22,603 bases of DNA from Chloroflexi bacterium 13_1_40CM_68_21 (lineage in GTDB: Bacteria; Chloroflexota; Limnocylindria; P2-11E): assembly GCA_001917735.1 (NCBI GenBank), contig MNEO01000087.1, positions 1 through 22,603 on the forward strand, read 5' to 3'. The notes under the pieces are model-generated. The model made no database searches and was not told the origin of the DNA. It saw nothing but the letters and a program-made list of their open reading frames with translations. The stretch's first letter is position 1. Every line of letters starts with the position of its first letter. Both the position numbers and the translations under genes were made by a program. Positions 7,332 through 15,098 of this stretch are shown piece after piece.

Positions 7332-7802
7332 ATGAACAATCTCGAGAAACCTGTCTACGTCTCCGCGGATGGCCTCAAGAAGATCCAGGCCGAGCTCGAA
7401 GAGCTCAAGGCGAGCGGCCGCCAGAAGGTGGCCGAGCGCATCCACGCGGCGATGGAGTTCGGGGACTTTACGGAGAACTCCGAGCTCGAGCAAGCGAAAA
7501 ACGATCAGGCCTTCCTCGAGGGGCGCATCCTGACCCTCGAGCAGATGGTCAAGAACGCGCAGATCATCGACGAGAAGACGCACCACGAGATGGTCGAGAT
7601 CGGCAGTCACGTGATGGTCGAGGCCGACGGCTCGAAGGAGCAGTACGTCATCGTCGGGTCAGCGGAGGCCGCACCAGCGGAGGGGCGGATCTCGAACGAA
7701 TCACCGGTCGGCAAAGCGCTCATGGGTCACCGCGCAGGGGAGACGGTCCGGCTGGTCGTTCCGGCCGGCGCGGTGGAGATGAAGATCCTCGCCGTAAGTT
7801 GA
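7332..7802 (+). CDS. greA: Transcription elongation factor GreA
   Basis: Binds the RNA polymerase secondary channel and stimulates cleavage of backtracked transcripts. 156 residues, the standard length. The N-terminal antiparallel coiled coil carries the acidic tip (MEFGDFTENSELEQAK, near residues 37-52) that positions the catalytic Mg2+. The C-terminal FKBP-like domain ends with NESPVGKALMGHRAGE. ATG 7332 was chosen because GGAGG at 7322-7326 precedes it by 5 nt. The frame is open upstream to 7248, but that extension is low-complexity and not conserved in the family. The leader holds an extended -10 promoter and a terminator-like hairpin. The stop overlaps the LysRS start (TTGA), so the two are probably translationally coupled. 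Confidence 0.96.
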   Translation: MNNLEKPVYVSADGLKKIQAELEELKASGRQKVAERIHAAMEFGDFTENSELEQAKNDQAFLEGRILTLEQMVKNAQIIDEKTHHEMVEIGSHVMVEADGSKEQYVIVGSAEAAPAEGRISNESPVGKALMGHRAGETVRLVVPAGAVEMKILAVS

Positions 7803-9385
7803 CTTCCGGGCACGAGGCGGCCTTCTGGGCTGACGAGGAGCAGAGGCTCCTTCAGCCGGGAAGGCCGCACGTCGTACGAGATTCGAAAACCCCGTCAGGG
7901 CCGTCCACCATCGGATCGCTTCGCGGTCCGGTCATCAGCGACGCGCTTTACCGCACTTTCAAGGGCGCGGGCCTCGATGTGCGCTTCGTCTACACGATCG
8001 ACGACTACGACCCGATGGACTCGCAGTCCATGAGGGAGCGCGCAGGAATGGCCGAGCACATGGGGAAGCCGCTCTGCGCGATCCCATCGCCCGATCCCTC
8101 GGTCGCGAGCGATTTCGCCGACTACCACGCGGCTCGCTTCATCGCGCTCTTCGCGGGCCTTGGCATCGCACCCGAGTTCCACCGCATGCGCGATCTCTAT
8201 CGGTCAGGTGCGCTCGATCGTCAGATCGACCTCGTCCTGCGCAACGCCGAGACGATCCGCACGATCCACAAGCGGGTCGCGAACGTCGATCATCCAGCGG
8301 ACTGGCTTCCGGTCTCCGTCATCTGCGAGAACTGCGGTCGCATCGGCACAACGCTCGCGACCGACTACGACGGTCACACGGTCGCGTACGTATGCAAGAC
8401 CGACTACGTCGATTGGGCCGAGGGCTGCGGCCATGGCGGGCGGATCTCGCCCTTCAAGGGGAACAGCAAGCTGCTCTGGAACGAGCAATGGTGCGCGCAA
8501 TGGGATCACTTCGGCGTCACCTACGAGGAGGGCGGCAAGGACCTTCTCACCGCCGGCGGATCGCGCGATCGCTCGAACGCGATCTACCGCGAGGTATTCG
8601 GGAAGGAGCCTCCGGCCGGGCTCGCGCACGAGTTCTTCAACTTCGGCGGCAAGAAGATGGCGACCTCGAAGGGCCTCGGTGCGACGGCTGTCGAGATCGC
8701 CGAGATCTATCCGCCGGAAATGACGCGCTTCCTCATGCTGCGGACCCATCCCGGCCGGCACATCGAGTTCGACCCGGCAGGAATGACGCTGCCCCGCTTG
8801 GTGGACGAGTACGACCGCTTCGCCGACGCCTATCTCGTTGATCCCGAGAGCGACATGGGCAAGACCTGGCGCCTCTCGCAGGTCTCACCGGACCCCGCGC
8901 CGCCAGGCTTCCGGGTGCGCTTTCAGATCCTCGCCGACTGGCTTCAGATCCCGAGCATCTCGCCGGAGCGGGAGGCCGAAAAGCGCAAGGGTTCGCCGCT
9001 CACCGAGTCGGAGCTCCGCGATCTCCGTCGCCGGCTCGATCTGGCCCGCGCGTGGCTCGACCGCTGGGCCCCGGAGGAGGCCAAGTTCGCGGTCCGCGAG
9101 ACGGCGCCGGAGGTCGAGCTCACGCCCGCGCAACGCCGATACCTCCTCGCCATCCGAAGTCTCATCGGCAAAGTGCACGATGCCGAGGAGATGCAGAACG
9201 AGCTCTACGAATGCGCGAAGAAGTGCGGCTTCCTGACCGCCGAGGGCAAGGTCTCGCGGGATGCTTTTTCGGCGATCTACCTCGCGTTCATCGGTAGGCC
9301 GAACGGCCCGCGCGCCGGCATGCTCCTGACCTCACTCGAACGTGCCTTCGTCCTCCGAAGGCTCGACGAGATGGGGCGCGAATGA
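7799..9385 (+). CDS. lysK: Class I lysyl-tRNA synthetase
   Basis: Charges tRNA-Lys with lysine using a Rossmann-type class I active site, unrelated to the common class II LysS. 528 residues matches LysRS1. The HIGH region reads KTPSGPSTIGSLRG, with Thr37-Ile-Gly-Ser40 where His-Ile-Gly-Asn/His is usual. The KMSKS loop is KMATSKG at 286-292. A cysteine-rich insert (Cys176, Cys179, Cys199, Cys210) looks like the zinc-binding element. The C-terminal helical region would contact the anticodon. TTG 7799 is the start, overlapping the greA stop; the conserved N-terminus follows within 25 residues. The 3' end overlaps the GH57 gene by ATGA. No class II lysS is seen in the window. Confidence 0.9.
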   Translation: MTSGHEAAFWADEEQRLLQPGRPHVVRDSKTPSGPSTIGSLRGPVISDALYRTFKGAGLDVRFVYTIDDYDPMDSQSMRERAGMAEHMGKPLCAIPSPDPSVASDFADYHAARFIALFAGLGIAPEFHRMRDLYRSGALDRQIDLVLRNAETIRTIHKRVANVDHPADWLPVSVICENCGRIGTTLATDYDGHTVAYVCKTDYVDWAEGCGHGGRISPFKGNSKLLWNEQWCAQWDHFGVTYEEGGKDLLTAGGSRDRSNAIYREVFGKEPPAGLAHEFFNFGGKKMATSKGLGATAVEIAEIYPPEMTRFLMLRTHPGRHIEFDPAGMTLPRLVDEYDRFADAYLVDPESDMGKTWRLSQVSPDPAPPGFRVRFQILADWLQIPSISPEREAEKRKGSPLTESELRDLRRRLDLARAWLDRWAPEEAKFAVRETAPEVELTPAQRRYLLAIRSLIGKVHDAEEMQNELYECAKKCGFLTAEGKVSRDAFSAIYLAFIGRPNGPRAGMLLTSLERAFVLRRLDEMGRE

Positions 9386-11061
9386 ACGGAAAACTCCCCG
9401 TCGCGATCCTCTGGCACATGCACCAACCCTACTACAAGCATCCCCAGACGAGCGAGTTCGTGCTCCCCTGGGTGCGCCTCCACGCATCGAAGGACTACCT
9501 GCACATGGCGCGGCTCGCGCAGGAGTTCCCGGGAGTGAAAGTGAACTTCACGATGGTGCCGAGCCTGCGCGACCAGCTCGAGGATTACGCGCGCGGCGCC
9601 GACGACGAGGACACGCGCCTCACCATGCGCACCGTCGATGGCGTCCTGACCGACGAGGAGAAGGAACACATGCTGCGGCGCTTCTTCTCGATCCATCACG
9701 GGAACGTCATCCACCGCTATCAGGAGTACCGCCGGCTGCTGCAGCTCGCGATGGCCACCGGCGATCGTCACGAGCTCCTCTCGGACGACTACTTCGTCGA
9801 CCTCGCGCTCTGGTTCAACCTCGCCTGGATCGATCCAGACGACATCCGTTCCGATCAGCGTCTCGTCGAGCTCGCCGACAAAGGCGCGCGTTTCACCCGC
9901 GAGGACGTCCGCTACGTCATCGGGCGGCAACGGTTCATGGCGTCGGGCGTGCCGCACCTCTATCACCGGCTCGAGCGTGATGGCCAGGTCGAGATCCTGA
10001 CAACCCCGTACTACCACCCGATCCTCCCGCTCCTCATCGACTCGCGCGCCGCGCTCCGCGCCGATCCGGCGGCCCAGCTACCGGATCCACCGTTCGCCTA
10101 TCCGGACGACGCCGCGTTCCAGCTCGAGGAGGCGATCGCCTCGCACGAGCGAGCGTTCGGGGCGAAGCCGCGCGGGGTCTGGCCGTCGGAAGGGGCGATC
10201 TCGCCCGAGGCCGCGGACGCGATCCAGAAGGCCGGGCTCGCCTGGTTCGCCTCGGACGAAGGGGTCCTCGCGCGGTCGGTGAACGTCGAGCTCAAACGCG
10301 ACGAGGTCGGCGCGCTTCTCGAGCCCGGGCTCCTCTACCGGCCGTACCGCCTGCGGAACGGCGTATCGGCGATATTCCGCGATCGCGAGCTCAGCGACCG
10401 CATCGGCTTCGTCTACGGCGACATGAAACCGGAGGACGCGGTCGGCGACATGTTCGCGAAGCTCGAGCGGGCTCGCGACCGACTTCCGGATCAGGGCGGA
10501 CCGTATCTCGCGGCGATCATCCTCGATGGCGAGAACGCGTGGGAGCAGTACCCGAACAACGGCAACGACTTCCTCCGTACGCTCTACGGAAAGCTTCAGG
10601 CGGACGAGCGGTTCGAGACCGTACGCATCTCGGAGTTCCTCGAGAAGAGTCCGCCGACCATCGAGCTGCCCAACCTGCACACCGGCTCCTGGATCGAAGC
10701 GAGCCTGCGGGTCTGGATCGGCGAGCCGGCGCATCAGCGTGCCTGGGGCGCCCTCGAGCGCACCCGGAGATTCGCGCAAGAGCAGTGGGGCTCGCTGCGC
10801 TATATGCCCAAGAGCGTCCGGCAGCCACTCATGGTCGCCGAGGGGAGCGACTGGTTCTGGTGGTACTCGAGCCGGAACTCCTCCCCGGAGGACGCCGTGT
10901 TCGACGAGCTCTTCCGCGCCAACCTCGAGGTGGTCTGGTGGTTCGCGGGCGCCGAGCCGCCGGACGAGATCCGCTCGCCGCTCATGGACGAGCGCCGCAT
11001 CGCCGCCACCGCGCAGCGCAGCGGTGTCATGCTTCCCGGTACGGGTGAGCGCTACGGCTAG
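9382..11061 (+). CDS. Glycoside hydrolase family 57 (alpha-amylase/glucanotransferase type)
   Basis: Retaining alpha-glucan hydrolase or transferase with the GH57 (beta/alpha)7 barrel. The first conserved region is LWHMHQPYY (11-18). The nucleophile region is GVWPSEGAIS with Glu270. The acid/base region is ILDGENAWEQY with Asp382. The C-terminal helical domain carries the aromatic-rich SDWFWWYSS characteristic of the alpha-amylase/alpha-mannosidase COG within GH57. 559 residues, no signal peptide, so cytoplasmic and probably acting on storage or limit glucans. Substrate specificity (amylase, 4-alpha-glucanotransferase, branching) cannot be read from the sequence. ATG 9382 overlaps the LysRS stop (ATGA). 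The 3' end overlaps the methyltransferase start if that gene begins at GTG 11045. Confidence 0.9.
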   Translation: MNGKLPVAILWHMHQPYYKHPQTSEFVLPWVRLHASKDYLHMARLAQEFPGVKVNFTMVPSLRDQLEDYARGADDEDTRLTMRTVDGVLTDEEKEHMLRRFFSIHHGNVIHRYQEYRRLLQLAMATGDRHELLSDDYFVDLALWFNLAWIDPDDIRSDQRLVELADKGARFTREDVRYVIGRQRFMASGVPHLYHRLERDGQVEILTTPYYHPILPLLIDSRAALRADPAAQLPDPPFAYPDDAAFQLEEAIASHERAFGAKPRGVWPSEGAISPEAADAIQKAGLAWFASDEGVLARSVNVELKRDEVGALLEPGLLYRPYRLRNGVSAIFRDRELSDRIGFVYGDMKPEDAVGDMFAKLERARDRLPDQGGPYLAAIILDGENAWEQYPNNGNDFLRTLYGKLQADERFETVRISEFLEKSPPTIELPNLHTGSWIEASLRVWIGEPAHQRAWGALERTRRFAQEQWGSLRYMPKSVRQPLMVAEGSDWFWWYSSRNSSPEDAVFDELFRANLEVVWWFAGAEPPDEIRSPLMDERRIAATAQRSGVMLPGTGERYG

Positions 11062-11791
11062 CGCGGGGCGGATCTTGCCGGGCGGGCTCGGGTATCTGCG
11101 GCCGCCGGCCGAGATCGAGCTCGCCGCGTACGGCGTGGACCTGCGCGGTCTACGCGTCGCGGATATTGGCGCGGGCGAAGGCCGACTCGCGCTGGGCGCG
11201 GCCCGTCGCGCCGAGAGCGTCCTCGCGATCGACCCAGATCGTTCGGCGCTCGCTCGAGGGCGCGCGGAGGCGAAGCGCTTGGGCCTGGGGAACGTCAGGT
11301 TCCGCGAGGGATCAGCGCAGTCGCTCGAGGTGCGCGACGCGTCGTTCGACGTCGTGCTCATGTCGTGGACGCTCTGATGAGTGGTACGCAAGGGCATGGT
11401 CGATGCCCTCGAGGAAGCGAGACGGATCCTCGTGGATCGAGGAGCACTCGTCGACGCGCGACCTGATTCGCGCGTAGCGGCGCGGATCCGCTCAGGGACC
11501 GACCGCGGTCGGGTCATCGGAACGATCGGCACCCAGCGGGAGACGAAGGCCGACGATCAGCTATCGGATCGTGCCGTCCGTCAGGTGCTACGGCGCGGGC
11601 TCTTCCGCTCGCGCCGGCGCGGTCGGATGTGGCACGCGATTCCCTTCGAAGACCGCGCTGAGCTTCAGGATTACCTCGACGACCACCTGCGGTTCTCACA
11701 TCGGGTGAGCTGGCGCGTTCCTGCGGCGAAACGCGGCGGCCGGCTCGTCGTGGAGCGAGCGGTCCGCTTCGAGATCCTCGAGCGCGCTTAG
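11045..11791 (+). CDS. Class I SAM methyltransferase interrupted by two adjacent in-frame UGA codons
   Basis: The upstream half has the SAM-binding motif I (LRVADIGAGEGRLALG), the acidic end of strand 2 (VLAIDPD), and strand 4 (SFDVVLMSWTL). It then meets TGA TGA at 11375-11380. In the same frame the fold continues normally with RKGMVDALEEARRILVDRG (the helix and strand following motif IV) and a C-terminal domain to TAG 11789. Read through, the product is 248 residues, a normal methyltransferase length. GTG 11045 overlaps the GH57 end by 17 nt; TTG 11075 is an alternative. GTG 11381 and ATG 11396 could restart translation, but the product would lack the SAM pocket. Either this is a recent nonsense pseudogene, or UGA is read as selenocysteine. 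A SECIS-like hairpin follows. Neighbouring genes use TGA as an ordinary stop. The substrate is unknown. Confidence 0.75.
11391..11409 (+). promoter_or_regulatory. SECIS-like hairpin downstream of the tandem UGA
   Basis: Perfect 7-bp stem AGGGCAT/ATGCCCT (11391-11397 with 11403-11409) with loop GGTCG. The loop begins 17 nt after the second UGA and 20 nt after the first. This fits the general bacterial SECIS model: loop 16-37 nt from UGA, G among the first two loop bases, short stem. A chance hairpin in GC-rich coding DNA is quite possible. Confidence 0.35.
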
Positions 11792-13038
11792 CTCATCAGC
11801 GCGAAGGCCGTCTCCCAAGCCGCTTCGTAGCCATCGAGAATGCGTGGCCAGACGAAACGCTTCGCGGTGGCACGCCCGTCCGTGCGGATCGCGCGGACGA
11901 TCTCCGGCCGCGCACGAAGCGACTGGTGGGTCGCGAGTAGCTCGCGCGGATCGTCGCTCTGCATGACCACGGCGTTGCCCAACGGAACGGCGTAGTCCTC
12001 TCCGGTGCGGCCGACATAGGCGACGCCGCCGGAGGCCATGACCTCGAGACCGACCAGACCGAAAGGCTCTCGCTCCGAGTTCGCGAGAACGCCGTCGGCC
12101 GCCTGGTACAGCGCGCGGAGCGTCCGCTCGGGGATGAAGTAGTCGAGGAAGAGGATGTCCGCGTCGCTCGAGGCGACCGCGCCAGCCAGGTCGCGTGTCG
12201 CCGCCTCGGCGGAGAGCGCGATCCGCTTGACCTCCAAGCCCCGCACGCGGATCCGTGCGCCGACCGTATCCGCGTACGGGCTGCGGCTGCCGCGCATGAG
12301 GAGGCGGGGACGCGCTCCGGCGTCGCGCATCGCGGCGATCGCATCGATGGCCCAGAGCCAGCGCTTATCCGCGTCGAACCGAGCGACCTTCACGAACGTC
12401 GGCCGCTCTCCGAAAGCCGCACGTAGCGGGGTGGCCTCGGTCGGCGGCAGGGTCTTGAGCCAGCGTTCGGCGATGCCGTTGGGCAGCACCGCCGCGTCGA
12501 GGTCGAGCAGGTTGAGCTGGGCCCGCATGTACCGGGAGACCGTCGTGATCGAGGCGGCGCGGCGCAGAAGCTCCAGGTCGACGCGTTCGAGGCCGTAGGT
12601 GTTGTTGGCATTCCAGAGGATGGCGGCTGCGCCGCGGGCCAGTGCTCTCAGGATCGCGGCGGTGCCGATCGCGGCGTTCGCGGTTTGCCAGTCCTCGAAG
12701 AGGAGGACGGTGCGCCGGCCGGCCACAGCCGACGCGATCACGAGATCCGCGATCCGTGGCGGGACCGTGCGCGAGAAGTCACGCCATTTGCCGTCCTCGC
12801 CGTCGTAGACGTCGCGCGGATGATGAGCGCTGATCCATTGCCCCCAGCGCTCGAGCACGAGACGGCCTTCGAAGCGCTCCTCGAGGGCGGGGAGCTTCGG
12901 GTCCCCGACGAAGAGCTGGTGGACGTGATATCCGCGGTCCACGAGCGCTTCGGCGAGATCGGTCATCCGCGTCGCGAGTCCACCGACGAACGAATACCGG
13001 TCGGGTCCCTCGAAGGCGACGAGCACGACGTCGTACAC
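11788..13038 (-). CDS. Glycosyltransferase family 4 (GT-B fold)
   Basis: Retaining sugar transferase using a nucleotide-sugar donor. 416 residues. The N-terminal Rossmann domain has the glycine-rich acceptor loop FVGGLATRM (17-25), typical of GT4 and starch-synthase-like enzymes. The C-terminal half begins around 212 (FVKVARFDADKRW, the usual donor-domain opening). The donor-phosphate motif EPFGLVGLE is at 324-332 with the E-x7-E spacing and is followed by MASGG. GTG 13038 is the start because the conserved first strand YDVVLVAFEG begins immediately. The open frame extending upstream is antisense to serS. Acceptor unknown; glucan or trehalose-related synthesis and surface glycan assembly are both possible. 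It is convergent with the methyltransferase (stop codons overlap) and divergent from serS with a gap of about 30 nt. Confidence 0.88.
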   Translation of the reverse strand: MYDVVLVAFEGPDRYSFVGGLATRMTDLAEALVDRGYHVHQLFVGDPKLPALEERFEGRLVLERWGQWISAHHPRDVYDGEDGKWRDFSRTVPPRIADLVIASAVAGRRTVLLFEDWQTANAAIGTAAILRALARGAAAILWNANNTYGLERVDLELLRRAASITTVSRYMRAQLNLLDLDAAVLPNGIAERWLKTLPPTEATPLRAAFGERPTFVKVARFDADKRWLWAIDAIAAMRDAGARPRLLMRGSRSPYADTVGARIRVRGLEVKRIALSAEAATRDLAGAVASSDADILFLDYFIPERTLRALYQAADGVLANSEREPFGLVGLEVMASGGVAYVGRTGEDYAVPLGNAVVMQSDDPRELLATHQSLRARPEIVRAIRTDGRATAKRFVWPRILDGYEAAWETAFALMS

Positions 13039-13049
13039 AGGCGAGCACG

Positions 13050-13055
13050 GATAAT
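13050..13055 (+). promoter_or_regulatory. Possible -10 element of serS
   Basis: GATAAT matches TATAAT at 5 of 6 positions and lies 13 nt before ATG 13069. If used, serS would be nearly leaderless. No clear -35 is seen. The hexamer overlaps the alternative ATG at 13054. Confidence 0.3.
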
Positions 13056-13068
13056 GGCACGCGCTCCG

Positions 13069-14421
13069 ATGACACCCCTTCAACGCATCCGAGAGAACCC
13101 GGGCGAAGTTCGCGCGACGTTGGCCGCCCGCGGCTTCGACGCGCCCCTCGATCAGATCATCGAGCTCGACAAGAGAGCACGGGAGCTGCGACGCCAGCTC
13201 GAGGAGCAGAGCGCCGAACGAAACAAGGCGAGCCGCGGGGGTCCGCCGAGCGACGAGGTCAAGGCGCGGATGCGCGAGGTGGGCGACCGCATCAAGACCA
13301 TCTCCGTCGAGCTGAACGCGCTCGAGGCGGACCGCGACGAGAAGCTCCTCTGGATCCCGAACGTGATCGACCCGCGCGTCCCGAAGGGCAAGGACGAGCA
13401 CGACAACAAGGTCGTCCGCCAGGACGCGCCGAAGAAGCTCTCGCTCACGCCGCGCCCGCACTGGGAGATCGGAGAGGCTCTGGGCATCCTCGACATACCG
13501 CGCGGAACTAAGCTCTCAGGTTCCCGCTTCTACGTGCTTCGCGGCGCCGGCGCGGCGTTGCAGCGCGCCCTCATCGCCTGGATGATCGACCTCAAGATCG
13601 AAGCCGGGTTCACCGAGATCTATCCGCCGTTCCTCACCCGCCGCGATACGCTCGTGGCGACGGGTCAGCTTCCGCACTTCGACGCGAACCTCTACCGCGA
13701 TACGCAGGATGACCTCTGGCTCATCCCGACCGCCGAGCCGCAGCTCGTCGCGTTGCACCGCGACGAGGTGCTCGAGGCCACGCAGCTGCCCCGCCGCTAT
13801 GTCGCATACACCGCGTGCTTCCGGAGGGAGCACATGAGTGCGGGCCGTGATGTGCGCGGAATAAAACGCGGCCACGAGTTCGACAAGGTCGAGATGGTCG
13901 TGATCTGCGCGCCAGAAGATTCGCCCAAGTGGCTCGATCGGATGAGCGATCTTGCCGTCGAGGTGCTCGACAAGCTCGAGCTGCCTGTGCGCGTGACCGA
14001 GCGGTGCACCGGTGATCTCGGGTTCAACGCGATGCGCGGTTTCGACATCGATGCGTGGGGTCCGGCGTCGAACGAGTGGCTCGAGGTCTCCTCAGCGTCG
14101 GACTGCGGTTCGTTTCAGGCGGAGCGGTCGAGCATCCGCTTCCGGCGTGAGACCGGCGGCAAGTCAGAGCACGTGCATACCTTGAACGCGTCGGGGGTCG
14201 CGCTGCCGCGACTGATGATCGCGATCATGGAGAACTACCAGCAGAAAGACGGATCGCTCGAGATCCCGAAGGCGTCGCAGACGCGCGAGCGCCGCCACCC
14301 CGACGACGGTCAATGCCGTACCGGGCGGCACCAGCATGAGCGAGCGCGGCCAGTACTCCGTCCAGTTGAAGCGGATCGCACCGACAAAGGTCGTGAAGTC
14401 CTCCGGCATCACGCTCACTAG
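13069..14421 (+). CDS. serS: Seryl-tRNA synthetase with aberrant C-terminus
   Basis: Class II synthetase charging tRNA-Ser. The N-terminal tRNA-binding coiled coil spans about residues 1-105 (IRENPGEVRATLAARG, then the RELRRQLEEQSAERN arm). The catalytic domain has the TAEPQLVALHRDE segment, motif 2 (FRREHMSAGRDVRGIKRGHEFDKVE region, read here as separate blocks) and motif 3 (LNASGVALPRLMIAIMENYQ). After SLEIPK at residue 401 the family normally ends with a short VLRPYMGG-like tail. Here the frame instead continues for 49 Arg/His-rich residues that are antisense to the neighbouring membrane-protein gene. The native 3' end therefore appears lost. ATG 13069 gives the usual start; ATG 13054 is possible. 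The core is complete enough that activity is plausible. Confidence 0.9.
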   Translation: MTPLQRIRENPGEVRATLAARGFDAPLDQIIELDKRARELRRQLEEQSAERNKASRGGPPSDEVKARMREVGDRIKTISVELNALEADRDEKLLWIPNVIDPRVPKGKDEHDNKVVRQDAPKKLSLTPRPHWEIGEALGILDIPRGTKLSGSRFYVLRGAGAALQRALIAWMIDLKIEAGFTEIYPPFLTRRDTLVATGQLPHFDANLYRDTQDDLWLIPTAEPQLVALHRDEVLEATQLPRRYVAYTACFRREHMSAGRDVRGIKRGHEFDKVEMVVICAPEDSPKWLDRMSDLAVEVLDKLELPVRVTERCTGDLGFNAMRGFDIDAWGPASNEWLEVSSASDCGSFQAERSSIRFRRETGGKSEHVHTLNASGVALPRLMIAIMENYQQKDGSLEIPKASQTRERRHPDDGQCRTGRHQHERARPVLRPVEADRTDKGREVLRHHAH

Positions 14422-15070
14422 TCCGACGAGAGCGAACGCGCCGGCGAGGGCAAGAGGCCGGAGCGGGCCGCGCCATCGCCAAGCGAGCACGACGCCCGCC
14501 ATGATCGCCTGCGCGGCAACGAGGGCGACGTGAGTCGCGGCCGGCCCGAACACGTTGTAGGGCGCGAGCCGAGGATCCACCGGTCCCCCCACGAACACCA
14601 GTAGCAGCGAGGCGAGACTGTACGCACCGGCCGCCTCGAGAAACGCGTTCGTGCCCTCCTCGCCCCGCGCGATCAGCGGTCCGGCGAGCGAACCGGCGAC
14701 GACCCCGACGGCGCTGGGCACCTGCCAGAGCGCGAGCTGATCGGCGCTGACGGCGATGAAATAGAACGAGCTTCCTTGGATCGCGCGCTCGTAAAACGCC
14801 TCCCCGCCGACCGTGATCGTCGCGCCGGCAGCGAGGTATGCGGTGAAGGCAGCCACGCAGGGCGGACCGCCCGCGGCCCGCGCGACCGCCCCACCTGCGA
14901 AGGCGCCGACGGCCATCGCGCTCCAGAGCGGCGTCACGCGATCGCCGAAATCGACGAACGAATAGATCGGCGCGCTCAAGCTGTGAGATCGAGCCAACGA
15001 CGAACCCCGCGCCGACCGCGGCGAGCAAAGCCCACAGAGGACGCGTCGTCGAGATGAGGTTCTCCCGCAT
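14164..15070 (-). pseudogene. Multi-pass membrane protein, frameshifted and 3'-truncated
   Basis: I do not recognise the family. From ATG 15070 the frame gives MRENLISTTRPLWALLAAVG, a good first membrane helix, but it runs into charged sequence after about residue 27. The -1/+1 frame takes over near 14990-15000 and encodes about six further hydrophobic helices (for example AMAVGAFAGGAVARAAGG, SADQLALWQVPSAVGVVAG, THVALVAAQAIMAGVVLAW), down to VVGVAALARLRRLR. Past about 14275 the frame is antisense to serS, so its own 3' end and stop are missing. TTG 14997 could be an independent start, giving 277 residues. It begins 28 nt after the cyclase-ATPase gene stop, suggesting one operon. Sequencing error, assembly collapse or real decay would all explain it. 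Confidence 0.6.
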
Positions 15071-15098
15071 GACCGCTAGGCCCACACGGCCTGCGCCG

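Noticed and set aside
10078..11532. 484-codon minus-strand open frame opposite GH57
   Set aside because: Antisense of the conserved GH57 catalytic regions, with no domain of its own.
11045..11791. Genome-wide reassignment of UGA to an amino acid
   Set aside because: Several neighbouring genes (PBP, both M16 genes, greA, LysRS) end at TGA exactly where their families end, so UGA is a normal stop here.
11381..11791. Downstream methyltransferase half as an independent gene from GTG 11381 or ATG 11396
   Set aside because: It would lack the SAM-binding motif and begin in the middle of the fold, and there is no Shine-Dalgarno sequence. Best treated as part of the interrupted gene.
12685..13053. 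Long N-terminal extension of the serS frame
   Set aside because: Antisense to the glycosyltransferase coding region; SerS proteins begin at the coiled coil encoded from 13069.
13039..13461. N-terminal extension of the glycosyltransferase frame
   Set aside because: Antisense to the serS coiled-coil region; the GT-B fold starts exactly at GTG 13038.
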